Assembly: GCA_023663685.1 (NCBI GenBank)
Contig: JAMPHB010000001.1
Location: 681,469-719,967 of the forward strand
DNA: 38,499 nt
Source of the DNA: Blautia sp.
GTDB taxonomy: Bacteria; Bacillota; Clostridia; Lachnospirales; Lachnospiraceae
Direction of reading: 5' to 3'
Positions 1 to 7,840 of this stretch are shown piece after piece. Numbering within the stretch: position 1 is the stretch's first letter; the number at the start of each line of letters is the position of its first letter. The translations under genes and the position numbers were made by a program. The notes below the pieces were generated by a model. The model did no database searches, was not told where the DNA came from, and saw only the letters and a list, made by a program, of their open reading frames with translations.

Positions 1-54
1 GTAGAACACCAGCCTTCCAAGCTGGATACGTGGGTTCGATTCCCATCACCCGCT
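1..54 (+). tRNA. tRNA-Gly (anticodon UCC), 3' part, truncated by window edge
   Basis: The anticodon stem CCAGC/GCTGG (11-27 region) encloses the 7-base loop CTTCCAA, giving anticodon TCC (glycine, GGA codons). The T-arm GTGGGTTCGATTCCCAT follows, then the acceptor 3' strand CACCCGC (47-53) and discriminator T54, which is typical of bacterial tRNA-Gly. CCA is not encoded. The 5' acceptor strand and D-arm lie upstream of the window. Confidence 0.93.
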
Positions 55-124
55 CTTTATTATTTATTTTATTCTAACACAATCCCCCCGGCTTTACTAT
101 TCGTAAAATTACAAAAAGCACAGC

Positions 125-158
125 AAAAAACCGACCCGCATATGCGGATCGGCTTTTT
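125..158. terminator. Rho-independent terminator, probably bidirectional
   Basis: A GC-rich stem-loop (131-152, CCGA..CCGCAT/ATGCGG..TCGG) is flanked by AAAAAA on the left and TTTTT on the right. It therefore resembles an intrinsic terminator in both directions. It lies 20 bases beyond the stop of the DUF6465 gene and about 75 bases after the tRNA. Confidence 0.85.
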
Positions 159-177
159 AAGAATCATCTTTATGCAA

Positions 178-558
178 TTAGAACAAATCTACATCTCCGG
201 TAAACTTGCCGTCGTTGATCACATAGTAAGCCTTGTTGTTCTCCGGCTGAATGTATACCTCAAACTTCTTGATTGCGCCGGCTCTGTGACCCTCTGCAAC
301 AAACTTCGCCTTGATCTTCTCCTGCACGGCAGCCATGTCAATATCCGGGCGGTTATTGGTCTGTACTACCAGCTTAAGCTCCATCTCAGCTTTCTCCTTC
401 TTCGCTGCGCCCGGCTTGCGGCCCGGCTTCTTTGCGCCCGGCTTGCGGCCCGGCTTCTTTGCCTCCGTGTCCTTCACCTCTTTTGCCGCAGCGGTCTCCG
501 CAGTTACCTTTTCCTCTGCCGCAGACATTGCTGCCTTAGTTTCCTTTTTCTCCTGCAT
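178..558 (-). CDS. DUF6465 family protein with KPGRKPGA repeats
   Basis: This is a 126-aa protein. Residues 1-55 are low-complexity, Ala/Lys/Glu-rich and carry two direct copies of KKPGRKPGA, which resemble AT-hook or histone-tail-like DNA-binding basic repeats. Residues 58-126 form the conserved DUF6465 domain (ELKLVVQTNNRPDIDM through the Gly-Asp-Val-Asp-Leu-Phe end), a small family common in Lachnospiraceae with no assigned function. The start is supported by TAGGAGGGAG eight bases upstream of ATG. It lies just downstream of the HPr-like gene and ends before the terminator at 125-158. DNA binding is inferred only from the basic repeats. Confidence 0.85.
   Translation of the reverse strand: MQEKKETKAAMSAAEEKVTAETAAAKEVKDTEAKKPGRKPGAKKPGRKPGAAKKEKAEMELKLVVQTNNRPDIDMAAVQEKIKAKFVAEGHRAGAIKKFEVYIQPENNKAYYVINDGKFTGDVDLF
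407..460. repeat. 27-bp tandem repeat, two copies, inside the DUF6465 gene
   Basis: Copies 407-433 and 434-460 are identical. Each encodes the 9-residue unit KKPGRKPGA on the minus strand. This is an in-frame coding repeat that could expand or contract without a frameshift. Confidence 0.9.
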
Positions 559-585
559 AATTTCTCCCTCCTATTTGGTTATAAT

Positions 586-840
586 TTACGCACAGACTAA
601 AAAATTTTCAATTGCAACAAGTGCTTCCTGTTCATCAGTCCCTTCAGTCACAATATCCACTGACATTCCCTCCGAAGGATTAAATGCCATAATACCCATA
701 ATGCTCTTCGCATTTATGCGCCGGTTATCGCTCTCCAGTATAATATCACTGTCAAATCTGCAAGCTACCTGAACAAGCTCAGCAATTGGATTATCATGTC
801 CTTCAGCCACGTTTGAAACAACTACATTTTTCCTACTCAT
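586..840 (-). CDS. HPr-family protein with atypical active-site loop
   Basis: This 84-aa protein, read from the ATG at 840, aligns with HPr without gaps. His15 is present, and so is the regulatory Ser46 in KSIMGIM. However, the loop normally reading H-A-R-P is H-D-N-P, so Arg17, which helps stabilise phosphohistidine in canonical HPr, is Asn. The downstream start is chosen over an in-frame ATG at 879 because AAGGAG sits five bases before 840 and the family begins there. A good promoter lies upstream (880-908). It could be a regulatory HPr paralogue rather than the general PTS carrier, which is inferred from the altered loop. No PTS enzyme gene is nearby. Confidence 0.85.
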   Translation of the reverse strand: MSRKNVVVSNVAEGHDNPIAELVQVACRFDSDIILESDNRRINAKSIMGIMAFNPSEGMSVDIVTEGTDEQEALVAIENFLVCA

Positions 841-879
841 ACGCGCTCCTTTTCCAATTCTGTATAAACACATAATCAA

Positions 880-908
880 AATATACTCTAGTTTACGGAT
901 ATTTGCAA
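880..908 (-). promoter_or_regulatory. Sigma-A-type promoter of the HPr-like gene
   Basis: On the minus strand, TTGCAA (903-908), a 17-base spacer and TATATT (880-885) lie about 40 bases upstream of the start at 840. Confidence 0.65.
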
Positions 909-980
909 GTACTGAAAATATTTTTGTTAATGTTCACTAATGTGAGCCAAAACTCTTTCACAAATTGTTCAAATTAACAA

Positions 981-3512
981 CTATTTTTCATTTAAATATG
1001 TGAAAAACACATTTCCCGCTCCTGAAAACCATTCGCCCGCACTCTCGTAAGAAATAGATTTTGTTGTATTTTCTGCCGGGTCATAATAATAAATCATATT
1101 TGCAGAATATCCGGTCACCAGCACCGCGCTCTCACTCCCCGTCATGGCAAAGACCGGACTTCCCTCACTGACATAATAAATAATCTCATTTACGGTACAG
1201 CCCGATACATCCAGCACCACTCTCTCCCGCAGGGTCGTCTCCAGCGCGCTTTTCGGCGTCTCGCCATTGTCGATCAGCTCCTTCACGCTCAAGCCCTCTC
1301 CGGCGTATTCCAGCATGGCTGAAAGCGCCTGCACCACCTGGGAGGAGCCCTGATCCGCATCATTGACCTTTACTCCGGCAAAGGCGTTCTGAACCGTCTT
1401 GCGGGCACGTCTCCAGATATACTGCTGGTTATTGTCCACCACCACCCCAAGACTCTCATTTGCGAAAATAATGGCGTCCGCAATATCGTCGGTTGCCAGA
1501 AGGACATTCCCCTTCACATAGACATAAAAACGCTCCTGCACCTCCCTCTCCTCGAAGGAGAGAATCCTCGGCGTCTCCTGCACAATCACCTTGGAGGTGA
1601 CCATCACCGTCTTGTCGCTCTGTGCCGCATTCTGCAGGACAATCCTCCGCTGGGTCTGCTTGTCCTCTGTCACAAGCTGTCCAACAGCCACACGCCCCTC
1701 TGTGTCCGCCACGCGGTTCATAATTGCGTCCGTTCCACAGGCCAGATACTGTCCGCCGGATTTTTTAAATAAATTTACTGTAATCGTATAGCCCTCCACC
1801 GAAATGGACTCTATTTTCCCCTTCTGCGGCTGATAGGTTTTCAGAACCTCCCGGCTCTCCTGCGAGGTCGCCAGAATCTTCAAGAATTTCATTGGAAAAA
1901 CGGTGTTGCCCGCCGCGTCCACCTCCACCTTTTCCTTTGGTGCCGCCCCGTAAATGAAATCTTCGTCGATAAATCCCAGCGGCCGCAGATACACCTTGCT
2001 CTCCTCTGTGATTTCATAGACGGAGCCGTCGGAAAAATCCATCAGATGAATCACGTCGCCCGCATACTCCCTCTCGCTGTCCGTCCACGCAAAATAACGG
2101 CTGGATGCGGAGGTCTTACAGCAGCTTTCCTTGAGATTATCGACCTCCACCTTCGTCTCTAAAGTATCGAGGTTTATACTGTACAGCCTCCGGTCTATCA
2201 TCAGGTATAAAATGCCCAGATCGTTCACATACATGAGCTGTCCCATCTCGGCTTTTATGATCTCGTAGGATTTTTCGGAGGGGATAAATACCTCCTCATT
2301 GACCGTGTGCACAAGTCCGTCGTAGTGGTACACACCGATCCCTGTCTCCCCCTCATGGCCGCCGCGGTTCATATAGCCGTACACGACAAAATCCACGCTT
2401 CCGGCCTCGTCCACGCGCACAATTTTGATATCGTGCTGGTTCCAGTTTTCCCGGGCGTCTATGCCCTCCGCCCCGCGAAAGCTGAACACCTGCGCGATTT
2501 TACCGCCCAGACGGTCGTAGCACCAGAGCTCGCCCTCCTGCACAAAGGCGATGATGTCCCCCGTCTCGCTGGCGGCGTACTCGATATCGGCGCTCCGAAT
2601 CCCCAGCTGAATGCTTCCTGCATCCGAGAGAAAGGTATTTGTCCCCCGAAAAATCTGATTCATTCTGCGCTCAAAATTCAGCACATACATCCGTGTGCTG
2701 GTAAGCCGCAGGCGGTAGTATTCCTCCACATTGTAAAATTCCATCTCCCCGGCGGCATTCTGGTTTGTCATAACATAGTGAAAAGTCAGCACATTATAGG
2801 AATCGTTCAGCTCCTTGAAGGAAATCATCGGCTGTGTCAGTTTTTTCCCCGGAAAATCCGCCCATGTAATCTGCCTTAGGGTACAGCTTAAATCCACATA
2901 ATCCAGCGTAGTGGCGTCTCCGGTGGCCGCATCCATGTAGGTGGGAATAAACTCATCCGCGTCCTCCCTGAATGTGTACTCATGGAATTTTTGCGCAAAC
3001 TCCAGACAGCCCGCCGCTGTACCGTCGGTCTGCATAAGCCTTGTATAATAATAAAAGCTCTCCTCCCCGGAAGTCACCGTGAGGATCACCACATACTCCT
3101 GATCCTCCTCCAGCACATTCTGAATTTCAATATTTCCGAAGGCTGTCTCCCCCTCCGTCCGCAGATCCTCCACATCATTTTTTGCCACCAGCCGCTGGGA
3201 ATCCATGCTGCGGATTTCACAGTGGACGCCGTCTATTTTCCGCCCATAGGTCTTAACCGTAACAGGCAGCCGCCTCTCGCTGCTCACCGGGGTGATGCTG
3301 TCCCGCATGGCGGTGGCGTCCATCTCATTCACATAACCGTGCAGCTCATTGACCGGTGTATTCTCGTAAGTAAAGCTGAGTATCGGAAGGCTCGCCTCCG
3401 GCATGGAGGTAGTCAGATCCTGCTTGTCCTTGTTCAGCGTAAATGCAAAGATTGTGAGGGCCGTAAAAAATACGACAAGCATCACAATCGGTTTAATCAT
3501 TTTTCGTTTCAT
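981..3512 (-). CDS. Large membrane-anchored extracytoplasmic protein with C39-like C-terminus
   Basis: This is an 843-aa protein. Residues 7-26 form one hydrophobic segment (uncleaved anchor or signal peptide), so the rest should be outside the membrane. Residues about 300-640 are beta-rich, with repeated short strands and Trp/Tyr/Gly pairs that suggest a propeller-like fold. Residues 720-843 resemble a C39/papain-like peptidase (the stretch ending AMLEYAGEGLS, then EGSPVFAM, SAVLVTGY, IYYYDP). The places where the family has catalytic Cys and His hold Ser (GSSQ, 722-725) and Ser-Ala (795-796), so it is probably inactive. The start has AAAGGA about nine bases upstream. I do not recognise the family, and the domain assignment is an inference from motif order. 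Confidence 0.75.
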   Translation of the reverse strand: MKRKMIKPIVMLVVFFTALTIFAFTLNKDKQDLTTSMPEASLPILSFTYENTPVNELHGYVNEMDATAMRDSITPVSSERRLPVTVKTYGRKIDGVHCEIRSMDSQRLVAKNDVEDLRTEGETAFGNIEIQNVLEEDQEYVVILTVTSGEESFYYYTRLMQTDGTAAGCLEFAQKFHEYTFREDADEFIPTYMDAATGDATTLDYVDLSCTLRQITWADFPGKKLTQPMISFKELNDSYNVLTFHYVMTNQNAAGEMEFYNVEEYYRLRLTSTRMYVLNFERRMNQIFRGTNTFLSDAGSIQLGIRSADIEYAASETGDIIAFVQEGELWCYDRLGGKIAQVFSFRGAEGIDARENWNQHDIKIVRVDEAGSVDFVVYGYMNRGGHEGETGIGVYHYDGLVHTVNEEVFIPSEKSYEIIKAEMGQLMYVNDLGILYLMIDRRLYSINLDTLETKVEVDNLKESCCKTSASSRYFAWTDSEREYAGDVIHLMDFSDGSVYEITEESKVYLRPLGFIDEDFIYGAAPKEKVEVDAAGNTVFPMKFLKILATSQESREVLKTYQPQKGKIESISVEGYTITVNLFKKSGGQYLACGTDAIMNRVADTEGRVAVGQLVTEDKQTQRRIVLQNAAQSDKTVMVTSKVIVQETPRILSFEEREVQERFYVYVKGNVLLATDDIADAIIFANESLGVVVDNNQQYIWRRARKTVQNAFAGVKVNDADQGSSQVVQALSAMLEYAGEGLSVKELIDNGETPKSALETTLRERVVLDVSGCTVNEIIYYVSEGSPVFAMTGSESAVLVTGYSANMIYYYDPAENTTKSISYESAGEWFSGAGNVFFTYLNEK

Positions 3513-3535
3513 ATTCCAAATCCTTTATGATATAC

Positions 3536-3556
3536 GAGGCAGCCAGGGGCTGCCTC
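3536..3556. repeat. Perfect 9-bp inverted repeat upstream of the 843-aa gene
   Basis: GAGGCAGCC and GGCTGCCTC are separated by AGG. In the minus-strand transcript this would form a strong hairpin just upstream of the ribosome binding site of the gene starting at 3512. No U-tract follows, so it is not a typical terminator. Confidence 0.8.
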
Positions 3557-3672
3557 CAATGTGGTCACTCCTCGCTTTGCTCGGGTGACGGGTCATCAAA
3601 GATCCCTCCGGGCTGCCTCCAATGTGGTCACTCCTCGCTTTGCTCGGGTGACGGGTCATCAAAGATCCCTCC
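3547..3672. repeat. 63-bp tandem repeat, two copies plus partial third
   Basis: Copies 3547-3609 and 3610-3672 are identical as read, followed by a 7-base start of a third copy. Each holds a semi-palindromic core TCAC..GTGA. The last copy's GTCATCAAAG (3655-3664) is mirrored by CTTTGATGAC (3679-3688), a 10-bp perfect inverted repeat just after the stop codon at 3691. The block therefore looks like an array of structured intergenic repeats (REP/MITE-like) rather than coding sequence. Confidence 0.88.
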
Positions 3673-3690
3673 GGGCTGCTTTGATGACAG

Positions 3691-4155
3691 TTACCACCAC
3701 CTTCGGCAGCGGCGGTGCCTGCATCTTCTGCGGTAGAGCTCGTTGCCGAAAAGCACTCCCACCATACTGCACAGCCAGCTGTCCCGGCACTCGCTTTGCC
3801 CCGCCGCCGCAAGGCCGGGTCCCGCGATCTCCATGGGCACCATATCAAAATACATCTTTCCCGCAGGCTTTTCCGACACCTCGTCGGCAATCTTTTTGTA
3901 GAGCCGGTCAACCACCATCTGAATCATCAGACGGTCCGGCTCCTCGTCATAGATCCGGCTCCCCTCATATTCCAGTTCGTCCAGACGATCCTCCACCTGC
4001 TTCATCACCATCTGGGTCTCCTTCGGATAATACGACTTCATTCGTTCGATATCCTTCTCATACTCCATCTCCGTCAAATACATATTCTGCATGGGATAGG
4101 TCATATAAAAGGGGATCTTCGGGTAGGCTTCTTCCTTATAATCCACGGCGTTCAC
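3691..4155 (-). CDS. Conserved hypothetical protein with Cys/Arg-rich tail
   Basis: This is a 154-aa cytoplasmic protein. The N-terminus is Tyr/Pro/Met-rich (FYMTYPMQNMYL). It is followed by an acidic helical region at about residues 35-95 (CKE-like spacing, ELEYEGSRIYDEEPDRLM) and a basic Cys-Arg tail ending RRRCRHRRCRRWW. I recall proteins of this shape in Clostridia near sporulation or coat genes, but I cannot name a family with certainty. The start appears to be GTG at 4155 with a weak TTGGAG upstream. The tail is in frame with the acidic body and reaches TAA at 3691, so I read it as genuine rather than a frameshift. Confidence 0.7.
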   Translation of the reverse strand: MNAVDYKEEAYPKIPFYMTYPMQNMYLTEMEYEKDIERMKSYYPKETQMVMKQVEDRLDELEYEGSRIYDEEPDRLMIQMVVDRLYKKIADEVSEKPAGKMYFDMVPMEIAGPGLAAAGQSECRDSWLCSMVGVLFGNELYRRRCRHRRCRRWW

Positions 4156-4210
4156 TCCAAGCTGTTATCACTATAGCATATGCAAAAGCCCCCCGGTCTG
4201 TGCAAAGCAA

Positions 4211-6466
4211 TCAGCCGCCGATTATTTTTACCGTAATCTCCTCGTAGCGGGGATAGCCCTCCTGCTCCATGCGAACCGACAGCGTTTTGTCCGCCGTCTT
4301 GGAAAAGGCGTAAAGATTACATCCGCCCTCCCGGTACTCATAATTTTCACCGTTGTCCTGAAAATGCAGATACTCCGCAGGCTCCGGAGTGGCAAGAAGT
4401 GTGAGCCTGCGATAAGGCTTTTCCCCCACATAGGCCACTGCTTCATACATCGGTATCATGCTCCCCGCCCGCATATACATCGGGCACAGCTCTATCGGGG
4501 CGTCCCTCAGAATATACTGCTGCCCCTCGAGCCGTTCTCCCGTCCAGTAGTCGTACCAGACGCCCTCCGGCAGATACACAAGCTTCTTCGTCGCGCCCTG
4601 CTCCACCACCGGCGCCACCAGCAGATTCTCGCCCACCAGAAACTCCCCGTTCAGATTGCGGGTATTTTCATCCTCCTCATAGTGCAGCACCAGCGGCCGC
4701 ATCACCGGAAGCCCGGTGCTCTCCCCCTGATAAAACAGATCGTAGAGATAGGGTAAAAACTGATAGCGCAGCTTCACATAGCTCCGGTAGATATCCAGCG
4801 TCTTTTGCCCGAACATCCACGGCTCCTGCCGCCTTGTGCCCTTTGCGGAGTGATTGCGGAACAGCGGGGAAAATACCGCCGCCTCCACCCAGCGGATTAA
4901 AAGCTCCGGCGTCACGTCCGCGCCAAAGCCGCCGATATCGGTTCCCGCAAACGCAAAACCGCTCATTCCCAGATTGCAGAGCTGGGGAATCATCATCTGC
5001 AAATGCGGCCACAGGCTCTGGTTGTCCCCCGTCCACACGGTGGAATATTTCTGGCTGCCCGCATAGCAGGCTCTCGTGATTACAAAGGGGCGCTTGTCCG
5101 AAAGCCTGCGCAGCCCCTCGTAGGTCGCCTTACTCATATAATGCCCGTAGACATTGTGCATCTCCGCGTGGGTTGTGGCGCGCGCACCGTCGTGGAATAC
5201 CACATCTTTCGGCAGCTCTCCGCGAAAGCTCGCGGGCTCGTTCATATCGTTCCAGATCCCGGCCACACCGATGTCCAGAAGGAATTTGTGGTGGTCTCCC
5301 CACCAGTCCCTGACTTCTTTTCTGCCGAAGTCGGGATAGTTGGACTCACCCGGCCAGACTACGTTCACATACACTTCTCCCCCGGCGTCCGTGGCAAAAT
5401 AGCCATTCTCCACACCCTCGTCATGCATGAAATAGCCCTGCTCCTGCTTTGTCCCCGGATCAATGATCGTCACCACTTTGATGCCCTTTTCTCCCAGCTC
5501 CGAAATCAAAGCCCCCGGCCTGCCGTAATTCTTTTCGTCCCAGGTAAATACCTTAAAGGCGTCCATATAGTCAATGTCAAAATGCAGCACATCGCAGGGA
5601 ATGTCGTTCTCCCGCATCCCCGCCGCAATCTCCCGCATATCCTCCGCGCTCCCGTAGCCCCACCGGGACTGCTGATAGCCCAGCGTCCAGAGCTGGGGCA
5701 GGGGCGTGCGTCCGGTCAGACCGGTGTAATTTTCCACCACCTTCGGCATGGAGTCTCCGCCGATGATATACAGATCCAGATTGCCGTCGTCCGCACCGTA
5801 GTAAAAATAATCCGGCTGCTCCTTTCCCAGATTCACATAGCTGTGAAAAGTATTGTCAAAAAACATGCCGTAGACGCCCTTCGCCTTCTTGCAGATTAAA
5901 AACGGGATGGACTTGTACAATGCATGGAAATCCTCCGTGTGCGCCTGCGGAATATCCGAGTTCCAGTTTTCATACTCATAATATTTTTTATTTAAAAATC
6001 CGGTCTTGTCCCCGAGGCCATAGAAATCGTCCCCCGCATCCAGCGCGCACACAAGCTGCACCGGATAATTCCGCGAGCCCATACCGGAGGTGTCGTGCCC
6101 CTCCGCCTCCAATAGCTTTTTGAGCTGCTCGTCCACCGCACCCGTCACTGTGCGTCCCCTGTCATAGGTGGAAAACAGCCTGTTTTCCGAAGCATCCCAC
6201 GCCTGCATCGCAAGATCCTCCCCGAAGGTGAACCTTAAGGCGTCCGTCGCCACGGTGAGCGTCTCCCCCTCCTGCTGCACCGCAATGACCACGGGAATCC
6301 CCTTCTCCCCCTCGATGGCCTTGGAATAGTGCTCTCTTGTCCTGCGGGGGACAAAGACATTGACAATCTCCGGGGTGATGACTTTTACGATTACCTCCCC
6401 CTTCTCATAGTGAATCAAAACCTCGCTGCCGCCGGACTGGCAGCTCCTGATTTTCCCCAGCTCCAT
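4211..6466 (-). CDS. Glycoside hydrolase family 31 (alpha-glucosidase-like)
   Basis: This 751-aa protein lacks a signal peptide, so it is cytoplasmic. The N-terminal GH31 beta-sandwich spans about 1-240. The (beta/alpha)8 barrel carries the family signature GIWNDMNEP with nucleophile Asp407 and the acid/base Asp481 in WTGDNQS. The insertion HFDIDYM (about 295-301) is also typical. GH31 members cleave alpha-linked glucose or xylose from oligosaccharides by a retaining mechanism. Alpha-glucosidase is the likeliest activity, but alpha-xylosidase cannot be excluded from sequence alone. It is last in an operon after an SH3 protein whose stop codon lies two bases before this start. Confidence 0.92.
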   Translation of the reverse strand: MELGKIRSCQSGGSEVLIHYEKGEVIVKVITPEIVNVFVPRRTREHYSKAIEGEKGIPVVIAVQQEGETLTVATDALRFTFGEDLAMQAWDASENRLFSTYDRGRTVTGAVDEQLKKLLEAEGHDTSGMGSRNYPVQLVCALDAGDDFYGLGDKTGFLNKKYYEYENWNSDIPQAHTEDFHALYKSIPFLICKKAKGVYGMFFDNTFHSYVNLGKEQPDYFYYGADDGNLDLYIIGGDSMPKVVENYTGLTGRTPLPQLWTLGYQQSRWGYGSAEDMREIAAGMRENDIPCDVLHFDIDYMDAFKVFTWDEKNYGRPGALISELGEKGIKVVTIIDPGTKQEQGYFMHDEGVENGYFATDAGGEVYVNVVWPGESNYPDFGRKEVRDWWGDHHKFLLDIGVAGIWNDMNEPASFRGELPKDVVFHDGARATTHAEMHNVYGHYMSKATYEGLRRLSDKRPFVITRACYAGSQKYSTVWTGDNQSLWPHLQMMIPQLCNLGMSGFAFAGTDIGGFGADVTPELLIRWVEAAVFSPLFRNHSAKGTRRQEPWMFGQKTLDIYRSYVKLRYQFLPYLYDLFYQGESTGLPVMRPLVLHYEEDENTRNLNGEFLVGENLLVAPVVEQGATKKLVYLPEGVWYDYWTGERLEGQQYILRDAPIELCPMYMRAGSMIPMYEAVAYVGEKPYRRLTLLATPEPAEYLHFQDNGENYEYREGGCNLYAFSKTADKTLSVRMEQEGYPRYEEITVKIIGG

Positions 6467-6468
6467 AT

Positions 6469-6912
6469 CTACTCCTCCGTTTCTGTCTGGGAAGTGACCT
6501 CCTCCAGATAGTCCATGCTTACATAACCCACCTGTCCCTGATAGTCCACGATGGCCCAGCTGCCGTCCTGCTCCTGCCCGATCAGCTCAAGCTGCGTCCC
6601 CTCGGTGAGCACCGTGAGCACCTCGCACTCTGTATTCGGCTCCGCGCGCAGATTGACGCCGGTGGTCGTGCGCATGACGGGCTTGGGTTCCGGCTCCGGT
6701 TCTGTCTCTGTCTCCGTCTCAGTATCCTCCGTGGGCGCGCCGGTCATCTCTGTGCTCTGGGAGGTCTGTGTATCCTGCGTATCCGGCTGGTCTGCCGCAA
6801 GTTTTTTTCTCACCAGAAATACCGCGCCGACAATCGCTGCAATCAGCAGCAGGCACGCCGCGGCAAAAATCACTCTCGCGAGAATTACGTCTTTTCTGTG
6901 GCTCTTTTTCAT
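6469..6912 (-). CDS. Membrane-anchored SH3b domain protein
   Basis: This is a 147-aa protein. A cytoplasmic basic N-terminus is followed by one transmembrane helix (about 12-35). A Thr/Glu/Pro-rich linker (about 40-78, TETETEPEPEPKP) follows, and then a bacterial SH3 domain (about 80-140) with GVNLRAEPN, GTQLELIGQ and WAIVDYQGQVGYV. Such domains usually bind peptidoglycan, so the protein probably sits at the cell surface. AAGGAGG lies seven bases before the ATG. It is translationally linked to GH31, although a functional tie between them is not obvious. Confidence 0.88.
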   Translation of the reverse strand: MKKSHRKDVILARVIFAAACLLLIAAIVGAVFLVRKKLAADQPDTQDTQTSQSTEMTGAPTEDTETETETEPEPEPKPVMRTTTGVNLRAEPNTECEVLTVLTEGTQLELIGQEQDGSWAIVDYQGQVGYVSMDYLEEVTSQTETEE

Positions 6913-6924
6913 TGCCCTTCCTCC

Positions 6925-7779
6925 TTATCCTTCGCTCTCCCTGCACACGATCTTCGTAAGCTCCGGCTGTATCCGGTTCCGCTCAAGGATCAGCTCCCCG
7001 ATGGAATCCGCCGTGATCCTGCCGCTCTTCGGATTTATGACACTGTCGATCCTGCCGGTGATATCAGCGTCCACGGCAGAGTACTCAAAGGCAAGCGTGG
7101 TATGGATGAGCTTACAGTTTCTCATCACCAGATTGTCAATATAGCAAAGCCCCTGCAGGCTCTCGATCGTACAGTTTTCCAGCAAAAGATCCTTCGCATT
7201 CCAACCCAGGTACTCCCCCGAGATGAAGGAATCGTACACCTGCACATGCTCCGTATTCCAGAAGGCGTCCTTCGACATGAGCTTCGAGTTGCGGATTGTA
7301 AGGTTTTTCACCCCGTCAAAGCAATAGTTCCCCACCAGCTCAAAGTGATCCAGCTCCATGTTCTCACAGCCCATCGCGAAGTAGTCGCCCTTTGCAAACA
7401 CCCCGTCAAGCCTGACGTTTTTACAGTACCAGAGCGTCTCCTCCGCGTTGGCAAAATTCACATGCTCCAGCGTCAGCCCGTCACAGCGCCTGAAATTTTT
7501 CGGTGCCTCGACCAGCGCATTTTTTACTTCTACATTGTCCGAGTACCACACGCCCGCCCTCGCCATCTCAAACCAGCTGCAGTCGAATGCCCGGATATTT
7601 TTACAGTACCAGAGCGGATATTTCCATTTGAACATGCTGTTGTACAAATCAATATCACGGCTCTCCTTCAGGGGGGATTCCCCGTCGTCGAAGATGGTAT
7701 CGTAGATTTCCAGCCCGCCGGACGCAAAAAGCGCCCGCTCCCCCGTCAAAAATTCCTGATGAATCTGTCTCCTGTCCAT
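6925..7779 (-). CDS. DUF3737 family beta-helix protein
   Basis: This roughly 284-aa protein has short repeating strands of about 20 residues (WYCKNIRAFDCSWF, WYSDNVEVKNA, WYCKNVRLDGV), characteristic of the DUF3737 right-handed parallel beta-helix. The N-terminal signature GESPLKESRDIDL...FKWKYPLWYCKN is the family hallmark. The family function is unknown. The start is uncertain: ATG at 7779 is preferred, and an in-frame TTG at 7791 with AAAGGA close by is the alternative. It is probably the first gene of the operon with the SH3 protein and GH31. Confidence 0.9.
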   Translation of the reverse strand: MDRRQIHQEFLTGERALFASGGLEIYDTIFDDGESPLKESRDIDLYNSMFKWKYPLWYCKNIRAFDCSWFEMARAGVWYSDNVEVKNALVEAPKNFRRCDGLTLEHVNFANAEETLWYCKNVRLDGVFAKGDYFAMGCENMELDHFELVGNYCFDGVKNLTIRNSKLMSKDAFWNTEHVQVYDSFISGEYLGWNAKDLLLENCTIESLQGLCYIDNLVMRNCKLIHTTLAFEYSAVDADITGRIDSVINPKSGRITADSIGELILERNRIQPELTKIVCRESEG

Positions 7780-7840
7780 GTCCTCTCTCAAAGTTCCTTT
7801 CTGAAATCATTATCTCAATAATTCGTCCATCTCTAAATTT

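Noticed and set aside
3547-3672. CRISPR array
   Set aside because: Only two adjacent identical units with no spacers between them, and no cas genes in the window.
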